DNA from: Rhynchopus euleeides
Lineage: Eukaryota; Euglenozoa; Diplonemea; Diplonemida; Diplonemidae
Direction of reading: 5' to 3'
Length of the DNA: 64,000 nt
Assembly: GCA_963210315.1 (NCBI GenBank)
Contig: OY723279.1
Coordinates: 992,001 to 1,056,000, forward strand
The notes under the pieces are model-generated. The model did no database searches. It worked only from the letters and a program-made list of their open reading frames with translations, and was not told where the DNA came from. The position numbers and the translations under genes are program-made. Of the stretch, positions 1-8,528 are shown piece by piece; position 1 is the stretch's first letter, and each line of letters starts with the position of its first letter.

Positions 1-119
1 GGGTGAAAAGTAAGTACTACTATTCAACGGCCCAACGTGCCCCAGAGCCCCAAAAAAATAAGTACTACTATTCGGCTAAGTACTACTATTCAACTAAGTA
101 CGTTTATTTGACCCCCCCC
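1..119. repeat. AT-rich end of an unidentified repeat element
   Basis: Three direct copies of AAGTACTACTATTC lie at about 12-25, 61-74 and 79-92. They are followed by AAGTACG and TTTATTTGACCCCCCC. Read on the minus strand, the C-run end becomes GGGGGGGTCAAATAA, which matches the left terminus of the element starting at 30123. This is probably one terminus of a related inverted-repeat element whose body lies outside the window. Family unknown. Confidence 0.4.
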
Positions 120-383
120 TGTAACCCTTTACAGCCCAATGAAAAAAGTAAAAATCAGGATTTTTTTCAGTTCAAAGTACACACAGTTCTGCTCCGATGT
201 TTTCAAAATGATGCAGCACGGTGAATAGAACTCTCACAGTACATTTCCCGAGTAACAAATTTTTAAAAACTGTCAAAAATTTGTTGCAATTACTCGCAGA
301 AGAGCTGGGGCGGTCGGGGGAGGGGTGTTGGGAGTAGGGATGAGGAGCCTTCCTTTCGAACTAATTTGCCGATTCACCAATGC

Positions 384-760
384 CTATCCACCCGATGGAG
401 CAGCGATGGAAAGGAAGTGATTCCTTCCCATCGCTGCTCCAAGCCCCGGTGTCGCGGTGAGGGTCTCCCCAGTCTGCCAGTACGCGTGCATGTCGCCCTT
501 CTCGCAGAGGCCCATGCCGAGGAATACGGCAAAGAAGCGCTTCAGGAGCCTGCTGTCCAGCGAGACATCCACCCCCCTTCTTGCGGCGTACTGCTTCGTG
601 TGTCGCACGATGGCGTTCAGAAGCTCGTCCGTGATGAACTTCTTGAAGAGGGCGAGGGGACCCATCTTCTTCGCGCCTGAGAGGGTCGGCCCCGTCTTGC
701 AGCCCTTGAACCTGATGTTGTCCAGGCTCTCATCGGTCTCTTCCCACTCGGGTCCGACAC
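384..760 (-). pseudogene. piggyBac transposase N-terminal fragment
   Basis: The minus-strand reading from about 760 to 384 gives DESLDNIRFKGC, then KMGPLALFKKFITDELL, TKQYAARRG, FFAVFLGMGL, DMHAYWQTGE and AMGRNHFLSI. This order (a helix ending in the TxxYA-like motif, FLGMG, YW, then M-R-x-x-F) is the start of the DDE_Tnp_1_7 domain of piggyBac transposases. The catalytic aspartates lie further on in intact relatives and are absent here: the reading ends at an imperfect 20-bp inverted repeat (397-440, arms starting GGAGCAGCGATGG). A stop in this frame lies just upstream of 760, and a neighbouring frame continues with an acidic serine-rich stretch, so the 5' part is frameshifted. Non-functional remnant. 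Confidence 0.7.
397..440. repeat. hairpin-forming inverted repeat in the piggyBac remnant
   Basis: Two 20-bp arms (397-416 and 421-440) are complementary with one mismatch and are separated by GTGA. They lie exactly where transposase similarity stops, so they may mark the internal deletion breakpoint. Confidence 0.75.
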
Positions 761-1158
761 CTCAGACTCCGAGTCCGGCTTTCGCGGACAGGTCACAGCA
801 GAGGGCACTGCCCCCGTCACTACTCTGATCTTCCATTGGAATTAGTGTCTCCTGTGTCCATGAATAATACCGGAGTGTGTGCCTGGCAAGCTGACAGAAG
901 AGGGGGGGAGACGTGCCCTACACAGGCTCGTGTCAGCGTAGGGAAGGCCCCTTGGGGACCCCCTGCAAAAAAGTTTGCGAAAAAAGTACTTTTGCCAGTA
1001 ATGGCAACCGATCACATCAAATTTAACCAATTTTTTTGTTTCTCGGGTCAGATCTCACCGTAGATTCCACGATCACAAGAGTTTTTGCGTTTCGTGATTC
1101 GGGACGAAATGAAAAATTTCGAAAGTATATATATATACTTTGGGCTGTAAAGGGTTAA

Positions 1159-2730
1159 ACAGAAGTCACGGTGATTATGGTGTACGGAATTCTTGAAGCG
1201 ATGTCTAGACAAACTGTGTGATTTTTAACCACAGAGGCCGTTAATCCACACATGCGGAGGGACTGCACTGAAGAGCTTCCCCCTCTGGTACGACAATGTA
1301 TGCGTTAGGAAGCGAAACAACGTGTGTGGATGAATTGTGCCAACCTGCTGAGAAGAACGATGTTTACCAAACCTTGCTGTTTCCCACCCTTTTTAGGTGA
1401 GTTACGGTGAGTATCTTGCTGAGGTGTGAGGACGAACTGCGTCTATACTCCGTGAGAACAACGCCTTTTAGGCAACACAGTGTCCGTCACGGCCTGGTCG
1501 TCTTGTACGTCAGGCTGGAGGTTGAAAATGGGTACAGTGGCTGAATCTGGAGGTTGGGTGCGGGTTGTGTGTTCCGCATCATCCCTACAAACCAAACCAA
1601 GCCGATTGACACCGAACATTTTGTCTGACCTGCACCCATTGTTTCCTGCCTGCCTGCCTGTGTTGTGCTGCACCTGTGCCTCCCTGTTCTGTATTTTGTA
1701 CCCTCAGCGGGTTCACGATACAGGGCAGTCCACTCCCCCAAAAATCACGGTCTTGACGCCCATTCCATCCACTTTCAGTGGATGTGTTTGGTATTTCCGA
1801 ATGGAATTTTCCAGCGTCAAGATTACAAGAACAGGGTCAGTCACTTCTACCGTAGCTGCGATGCCGGTAGTTGTGCAGAAATGATCTTTTCGACGGACGC
1901 GACGCCTCCCCAGCTTGCCTGTGTCTGTGTTGCCATAGCCATGTGACAGATATTTACATAACGAATATACTGTCACACCGCAAGGGGCTTTGGACAACGT
2001 TAAACAACAGTACACTTGCAGGTTTGGGTCAAAAATTCCAATTTCCGCTGGTCACGGGCCCCTTTCAAAACATTGACCACCTTTCGAGAATTTAGTTCTG
2101 CACCATGGATTCGAGGGACTGCGATGATTCGGAACCGAGGATGAAGACTACTGGGAAGGAACTGTGTGCTCTCTTGAAGCACTGGAATCGGCGAACTTGG
2201 ACGGAACCTAAGCGCGACAGGTGAAGGGGCATCCCGAACAAAGGCATACAAAGTGGCTCTGGAGACATTGTTGCATCTGCGACACCCTGTCTTACATCCC
2301 GCCTGGGCTCTGATCTTCACCTATAGCAATGACTAAATCCCTATCACGGGTACATGAAGCTTTTGTAGGTACATTTAAACTTGCGAACCTCTCAACGACC
2401 TGTTAATCGCCTTGTACCGAAATCTGACCCTGGGCTTCGGCCCTCACGGCATTCAGCGGGTGACCCGATGCCGGTGTGGATGGAGAAGTGCACAGTTCTG
2501 AAACAGTGTGTCGACGAATCCGAGGAATCCAATCAGAGTAGTCCCGAGATGAAGTGGTGCAAGAACTCAAAAACTGTTTGCCTTTGGTCAAGGCCCCCTT
2601 TTCAAAAAATTGACCCGCGCAGTGGTGGCCAGTCCTGAGAACCAACAGTAGCATAAGCCTACGACTGGTCCAGGACGAGGCCGACCCTGTACATAGCCTG
2701 TGTATGACTACCCTGTCATACCAGGCTGCT
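1159..2730. other. gene-free stretch
   Basis: No reading frame here resembles a known protein. Two short related segments, near 2048-2080 and 2586-2615, share a motif of the form TGGTCA, then a GGCCCC core, then TTTTCAAAA and ATTGACC. This suggests remnants of one old repeat, but no ends can be defined. I see no RNA gene. Confidence 0.5.
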
Positions 2731-2885
2731 GCAGAATTCTCAGAATTCCCCAGAATCTGACAGAATCTGTCAGAATTCTGTCAGAATTCTCAGAATCTGC
2801 AGAATTCTACAGAATTTCTCAGATTCTGCAGATTTTAAAAATCTGGAAATTCTGGGCATTGTTCTGTCAGAATTCTGTCAAACCA
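2731..2885. repeat. CAGAATTCT / CAGAATCTG minisatellite
   Basis: A run of imperfect 8-12 bp units built on CAGAATTCT and CAGAATCTG fills this stretch. The units are partly self-complementary (GAATTC core), so either strand can fold locally. It lies just upstream of the decayed WD40 gene. Confidence 0.85.
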
Positions 2886-2989
2886 TGAATGTCTGTTTGG
2901 CATGCCGGGGCCGGGCACAGCTGTGTCGCCAGTGTTCCGCTCGGCGGGACCGTGGTCGGGCTGAAGGAGCATGCGCTGGAGGAGATGTT

Positions 2990-3960
2990 CGGGGGTTCTA
3001 TCAACGCAGTCCGTGAGGCTGAATACGTGGCAGCACACATCGAAGGGTGTGAGGAGGAGCTGTGCGATGCACATCATGTTGCCGACACGGGTCTGGAGTA
3101 CGGGGGTGCTGTCCAGCTCGTCCCGCGCTGGCCCATAGTCAATGCTCCCGCAGTCTACTCAAGTGGTCATGGGGATAGCGTATACTGCGCCACACTGTCG
3201 AGGTGTGGGAAGCTGTGTGATTTGGGTTAACTCGAAGGGCACATCGCTGTGTTTGACACCATCACCGCCGCTGCGGTAGCGGAATTCAGACACGGCACGC
3301 GTTGGATTATTTGCGCCCTCTTCTCGGTCTGTGGGATGTGGTTGGCGACGTGCTCTCGTGATGGCACTATATGTGTGTGGCTGACATCAACCTGGGAGCA
3401 GGTGTGCCTCCTGGAGCGCGACACCATGAATGAGTGCAGTTTAGGGCAGACGTCTCGTTTCCGGAGACGAGAAAGCGCGTGTGGGATTTGAAGGGCACAC
3501 CGAGCGCCACAGTGCTGGAGGGTCACAGCTTGGTTGTTTGGGCCATTGCTGTGTCGGGCACGAGGATCTTCAGCGGGCCAGCTGACAAGAGCATCTGTGT
3601 GTGGGACATCAGCCCCTCACACACACGCGCACCCTGGCTGCGCACACCGATGAGGTTCATGGCCTCGCCCTAACCAAGGACGAGCAGCACCTGGTGTCGT
3701 GCTCTGACGACAAGTCACTCAAGGTGTGGTGCACAACCTCCCTCAGCTGCCTGCGTGCTGTGCAGCTCGAAGACAAGCCCTTCTCACTTGCTGTGTCACA
3801 GCCAGGTGATGTTGTTGCAGCGAAGTGCTTTTCCCCATCCATGTTTTTCACCACCAATCTGTACCGCCTCACCACAGGTGAGTGTCTGGGGAGGGTGGAC
3901 TCACAGGGTCCTGGTGTTGCGCTCAGCCCCTGCGGGAGGTGGCTCACTTCACACAAATGA
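2990..3960 (+). pseudogene. decayed WD40-repeat gene
   Basis: WD40-type blades can be read in successive + frames: SGHGDSVYCATLSRCG near 3160, then LATCSRDGTICVW near 3350, then LEGHSLVVWAIAVSG with SGPADKSICVWDIS near 3515-3620, then LAAHTDEVHGLALTKDEQ with SCSDDKSLKVW near 3630-3740. The frame changes several times and stops interrupt it (for example after CGKLCDLG), so no single product is possible. The blades are diverged from one another, unlike the near-identical 42-residue blades of the array downstream, so this is a different and older WD40 gene. The stretch before 2990 has no clear blade. Confidence 0.7.
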
Positions 3961-4490
3961 TCAGGATTTCTGTCTCTGTATCTGCCGTCTCTTCCGTTTC
4001 ACCTTGAGTGCGGCATATCACCCCCCTGTTCCCTGCTGTTTGCGTGCCGAGGGTGTTCCTTGTCACTTTGCAACCGGTTTTGCAAGGCACGCCTATTGTT
4101 TCGCGGTGATTCTTAGCCGATTCTGGGCGGTGGATAACGAATGAAGGGAGACAGGGCTGGCTCCCGTGCTTCCTTCTTCTTCACGACCACTCCCCCCCAC
4201 CCCCACCCACCCCAGAATCAGATCGTGACTTCTCAGACACAACCTGCGTACCAAGTGAAAGGAGATCATCCTGCTGCTTCCTTCGACTTCTATTTCAACC
4301 CCCTCCCCCAGATCGTGACCTCCCGATTTCTTGAGAGGGTTTGAACACCGCCGACATCTGCATGTGTCTTTGAAATAACCGAACGCCCCCGCCCTCCTCC
4401 TCCTCCTCCTCACCCCACCCACTCCACACCATACCACGCCTGCCCAACCGCAGGCCCACAGCTGTTGCAGTGGGGTGCTTGGGTGCTGCC
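3961..4490. other. intergenic stretch with pyrimidine-rich tracts
   Basis: There is no gene. Pyrimidine-rich runs at about 4168-4213 (ending CCCCAG) and 4270-4325 precede the next coding region, and a CTCCTCCTCC run lies at 4395-4415. In a trans-splicing organism these would be candidate acceptor regions. That is inference from composition only. Confidence 0.4.
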
Positions 4491-7400
4491 ATGTCGCGCT
4501 GGGCCCTGCGCATGCTGTGCGCGTCTGCTCTGTCTGGACTCGCGGCTGCCATCCCCTGCGAGGACGGCAGCTGCGAAGGGAACCATCTCTACTGCGAATC
4601 GTCGACATGCGAGCGGGCCTCCTACCTCTACAGGGAGGTGGGGGCTGGTGACGAGGCTCTTCTGGAGGCCATTGAGGAAACCATCCTCAATGCGCGGCGG
4701 GGCAGTGCGAATAACGAAGATATTGTGAACGACGAGGGTCTGGAAGAGTTTGCCGAACTGGTGGCGTGCCGCGGGTGCAGCGCCAGCCAGCTGCGGCTCG
4801 TCCCCATCTTGGTGCTGGAGCAGGGCTCCGTCGAGGAGGCTTATGACGAGCAGGGCCTCCCCCACCCGCCTGAGTACCTCTACCGCAGCAGCGTTCACAT
4901 CGGCATCACCTACTACACCCTCCCCATTCCGTACATCTTGGGCTTCTCCAACCTCAATGTGGCTGGAATCCAGAGTCTCATCAACGAGGAGTACGCAGGG
5001 AGTCGCGAGGACCCTGGGCCCCACTTGGCGTTCCCCGTCGTGCCAGGCCGGCGTTCTGGACAGTGGGTGGCAAAGGCGACCACCTTCAGGAGTGTTTACA
5101 CCAGGATTGTGATGGCAGAGCTGCTGCGGAAGCTCGCGCTTCGGCCGCGCGCCCCGGCATCCAGCATCAACCCTTTCGGGCGATTCCAGAAGGTGCCGAC
5201 CGACTCGAGGGTTTATGTCCGCGTGGTGGCGGGGGACAAAGGGCTGCGACGCTACCTCAGGGAAGAGCTCAGCGACGAGTTTGGAAATGCATTGGAGGTG
5301 GTGGACACGATGGCGCGTGGCGACCGCCCGATCCTGGTGAGCGAGTTCCCCAAATATGAGGTGTATGTGACCACGGCATACACCTCTGACCTGACCTTCT
5401 TCCAGGATAGGACTGCCGTTGACCTCACGAGGGAGCTGGCACACACGTACATTCAGAGATCCGAAAGACAGGAGGCCGAGGTGCACAACTGCAGGTCGCC
5501 CCTCTACACAACGTCTCGCTTCACACGCACCGACACCAAGCACATCATGGGGCAGAGCGCCAGGCAGGCCGCCACTGAGCTGTCGAGCGGAACAGCTCCG
5601 CCGCATGCCTATGAGTGGCTGCACCGTGTGGCGCACTCGCTGATGAGCCACGCTGATGCTGACCGCTATGGCAACCTGGTGCTGGGGACTGCTGCAGCCA
5701 ACACACACATGATAGCCTTCGAGGAGATGGCGAAGCGGTGGCTGTACTGGGGGCGCCCCGACGATGACTCGGACCCCCCAGGCGATGCAGACAAGGTGGA
5801 GGTGTGCACCACCGTCATGACGACTCCAACCAGAGCTCCCAGGTCCTTCACCAGCACCCCGCGCTACCTGCGGTATGTGATAAAGGTCTGGTCGCAGGGC
5901 AGATCCAGATCGCCATCCGTGCTTGCGGATTTCATGTTTGACCTCCACACGACCCTCGTCCCCCCCGAGATCATGAATGCGGTGGCAATGAAAGCGCATG
6001 ACTGGTTTGTGAAGGGGTCCAGCAACAAACGGAGACGGCGGCGTCGCTCCAGCAGCCGCGCTGCCGCAGCGCTGAGCGAGGCGGGCGGGGATGGCGGGAG
6101 CGGCAGCGACGGATCGCTGGCGGCGCTGCTGGGCGTGACGAGTGTGGGGAACACGACAGGCGCGCCGCAGGCAGCCCTGGAGGCGGTGTACCGGGATGCG
6201 AGCTTCATGGAGCCGCTTGTCGGGGACTTCCTGCCGCCACCCGGGCCTGGGGCGGAGGGTGTTGCCGGTGTGGCGACCACGCTTGGTGTGGACCTGCCTG
6301 TTGTGGTGTACCCCGCGGGTGGCCAGCCGGGTGTGTTTGCGGCGACGGCCGCGCTGCAGCACGTGGTGGCGCTGCCCACGGGGGTGGTGGGGGCGCGCAA
6401 CTCGCGGCTGCTGCTGGTGTCGGACGCGAAGCAGCCCGCCTTCCTCTACTTCATGTGCGACTTCGACCTCGGTGCGCTGGTGGCTGGGTTCGCCCCGCTG
6501 CGTGGTGTGGGCAGCGCGGTGGTGGCGGGGTATGTGGACGGGGCGTCAGGGTTCTTCCTGTCGTACGAGGCGGGGCTGTCCTTTGTGGCAGGCGTGCTGC
6601 CCCTGCCGCAGGAGGGCGTGGTGCTGGTGGACGTGCCTGGGGAGCTGCGTGTGGCTCTGACGGGGAGCCTGCGGGTGGACGTGCAGGTTGTGTCCTCCGG
6701 GTCAGCAGAGGGTGTGCGGCAGGTGCTGCACACGCGGTTCAACGCGCAAGCGTCGGTGCAGGTCGGGGGGGGTGCTCCCTTCACCGCGCTTGCGGGCGGC
6801 GGGTACTGGGCTGGGGAGCCCTTCGTGTCGGTGGAGGTGCGGGACTGGGTGGACCCGTTCGGGCTCCCGTCGGGGTGGGGGGTGACGGCTAGCCGTGCGT
6901 CGCTGTCTGCGTCTCTAGGCCCGACACCCCGCCTGTCGGGGTGGGTGCGCCTCTTCGTCGGCGGCAGCAGCGAGGCGGACGGCGGTGTGCGTGTCGACCT
7001 GTACGGTGCGGCTGGCGGGGGGCGTGTGGCGCTGTCGGGCGCTGTGGTGGCCCCTCTGGGTGCGGAGGGGCTCGGGCTGCCTGCGGGGCTGGGCCTGCCG
7101 GAGGACTTTGCTGTGTACAGCGCCACGGCGACGCTGTGCAACAAGCAGCACTACGCCGCAGTGCTGGGGCGCGAGTGCCGTGCAGGGCTGACGCTGTCGG
7201 CCAACGTGACGCTGCTGTCCGGCAGCGGGGCGGTGAACGTGACGCTGGGGGCACGGGCCGTCGGGATTGCGGGCACGGTGTCGGGGATGCGTGTGACGGA
7301 GAGGCTCGTGCTGGGGCGTGCGCTCCTCGCCTTCGACGTGGACTACACGAAGCCGCATCAGGCCAACGCGACGGCAGCAGCATCGCAGTGGGTGGAGGGT

Positions 7401-8528
7401 GTGGGGCGGCTGGCCACGGTGGTGCGGTGGGGCGGGGGCGCGCTGACTGCCATCGCCGACTACCACGCGCCTGCAGGCGACGGGAACACGACGACGCTGC
7501 TGGCCGTGACAAACTACTTCCGCAGCCTCCTCGGGCACTCGTCGCTGGCGGGCGGGCCAGGTGCAGACCTGCTGAAGGCAGTTGTGGTGCGGAGGGCACG
7601 CGCCACCTTCGACGGGGCAGCACGCGAGTTCCGGTTCGAGGTCGGGCTGGACCACTTCGGGCTGCCGCTGCTGGCGGAGGTGACTGTGAGCGGCGGGCGC
7701 CTGCGCCTGAGCGCCAAGGTACTGGGTGCACAGGAGGCGCCGCTGCCGCTGGAGCAGCTGGTCGTGCTTGCGGGGGGGCACGGGGAGCCGAACCTGCTCG
7801 GGCTGGCGGGTGTGTCGCGGTTCGAGCTGACGCTGGAGGTGGGCCCCTCTGTGCCTGGCGGGGTGCAGGTCGTGGTGCGCGGGCAGCCTGTCTTCAGCAC
7901 GCCGCAGGAGGGGGAAGGGCGGCTGCCGTCGGGGTGGCCGCGTGTCGGGGTGACGGTGGGGCGGGGCCCGCCCTCTGTGGAGGTGTCGCTGGAGGCAGCG
8001 CCCGACACATCGCAGCGCGTGTTCCGCCTTGTCGACGCCTCCGGGACGCGCGGCCCGTGGCTGGAGGTGGGGTACGTGTGGGGGGGCACCGGGGAGGCGT
8101 CTGCCACCGCCAACCTGCCTGTTGCGGTGTGTGTCGAAGGGTGCGGCGGTGATGTCGACGGGACGGTGCCCAGGCGCGACCTCTACTTCGAGGGCTCCCT
8201 CGGTGTCGCCTTCAACCCCACGGCACAGGTGCGCGGGGACCTGGCCGCCACCGGGTGGTGGTACCGCGCACGCGGGCTCCCTTTCCTGCACGCAGGCAAC
8301 ATGCGTCTGGGCCTGGACGTGGACCTCGCCACGCAGGTGCCGACACGGCTGGAGGCAGGGGCCGTGGTGTGCTTTGGAAACGAGACCAACTGCCGCAACG
8401 CAAACATGGATCTGACAGTGCGCGGTGCCGCGTACATCGGGTTCAGCGCGAAGCGTGTGCAGGACTCCTACTTCGTCGCGATGCTGTCGGAGGTGACTCT
8501 CGGGAAAGCCATCGACATCCTCGGCTGA
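4491..8528 (+). CDS. large secreted or surface protein, N-terminal part (frame 1)
   Basis: The frame is open further upstream but the first ATG is at 4491. It gives a typical signal peptide, MSRWALRMLCASALSGLAAA, with cleavage expected near residue 21, followed by a short Cys-rich stretch. About residues 370-415 contain WLHRVAHSL and later YGNLVLGTAAANTHMIAFE; this His...Asn arrangement loosely recalls HNH/His-Me-finger domains, but I would not assign activity. A basic run (KRRRRRRSSSR, about 510-520) separates this from a long Gly/Val-rich region of probable beta structure (about 530-1345) with several N-glycosylation sequons. No membrane segment is evident. The frame ends at 8526-8528, exactly where the next frame continues with no gap, so the two parts probably belong to one gene of about 7.5 kb. 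The cause of the shift (sequence error, real mutation, small intron or recoding) cannot be decided here. Confidence 0.7.
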   Translation: MSRWALRMLCASALSGLAAAIPCEDGSCEGNHLYCESSTCERASYLYREVGAGDEALLEAIEETILNARRGSANNEDIVNDEGLEEFAELVACRGCSASQLRLVPILVLEQGSVEEAYDEQGLPHPPEYLYRSSVHIGITYYTLPIPYILGFSNLNVAGIQSLINEEYAGSREDPGPHLAFPVVPGRRSGQWVAKATTFRSVYTRIVMAELLRKLALRPRAPASSINPFGRFQKVPTDSRVYVRVVAGDKGLRRYLREELSDEFGNALEVVDTMARGDRPILVSEFPKYEVYVTTAYTSDLTFFQDRTAVDLTRELAHTYIQRSERQEAEVHNCRSPLYTTSRFTRTDTKHIMGQSARQAATELSSGTAPPHAYEWLHRVAHSLMSHADADRYGNLVLGTAAANTHMIAFEEMAKRWLYWGRPDDDSDPPGDADKVEVCTTVMTTPTRAPRSFTSTPRYLRYVIKVWSQGRSRSPSVLADFMFDLHTTLVPPEIMNAVAMKAHDWFVKGSSNKRRRRRRSSSRAAAALSEAGGDGGSGSDGSLAALLGVTSVGNTTGAPQAALEAVYRDASFMEPLVGDFLPPPGPGAEGVAGVATTLGVDLPVVVYPAGGQPGVFAATAALQHVVALPTGVVGARNSRLLLVSDAKQPAFLYFMCDFDLGALVAGFAPLRGVGSAVVAGYVDGASGFFLSYEAGLSFVAGVLPLPQEGVVLVDVPGELRVALTGSLRVDVQVVSSGSAEGVRQVLHTRFNAQASVQVGGGAPFTALAGGGYWAGEPFVSVEVRDWVDPFGLPSGWGVTASRASLSASLGPTPRLSGWVRLFVGGSSEADGGVRVDLYGAAGGGRVALSGAVVAPLGAEGLGLPAGLGLPEDFAVYSATATLCNKQHYAAVLGRECRAGLTLSANVTLLSGSGAVNVTLGARAVGIAGTVSGMRVTERLVLGRALLAFDVDYTKPHQANATAAASQWVEGVGRLATVVRWGGGALTAIADYHAPAGDGNTTTLLAVTNYFRSLLGHSSLAGGPGADLLKAVVVRRARATFDGAAREFRFEVGLDHFGLPLLAEVTVSGGRLRLSAKVLGAQEAPLPLEQLVVLAGGHGEPNLLGLAGVSRFELTLEVGPSVPGGVQVVVRGQPVFSTPQEGEGRLPSGWPRVGVTVGRGPPSVEVSLEAAPDTSQRVFRLVDASGTRGPWLEVGYVWGGTGEASATANLPVAVCVEGCGGDVDGTVPRRDLYFEGSLGVAFNPTAQVRGDLAATGWWYRARGLPFLHAGNMRLGLDVDLATQVPTRLEAGAVVCFGNETNCRNANMDLTVRGAAYIGFSAKRVQDSYFVAMLSEVTLGKAIDILG

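Larger units (their letters stand above)
125..1154 (-). mobile_element. piggyBac-type element, internally deleted
   Basis: The ends are a 15-bp inverted repeat, CCCTTTACAGCCCAA at 125-139 and its complement at 1140-1154. The right end is followed by TTAA (1155-1158) and the left end is preceded by GTAA, close to the TTAA target piggyBac elements duplicate. Inside, on the minus strand, is the N-terminal part of a piggyBac transposase. At about 1 kb the element is far shorter than an autonomous one, so it is a deletion derivative that would depend on a transposase from elsewhere. It abuts the C-run terminus of the repeat at 1-119, so it may have inserted into or beside that element. Confidence 0.7.
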
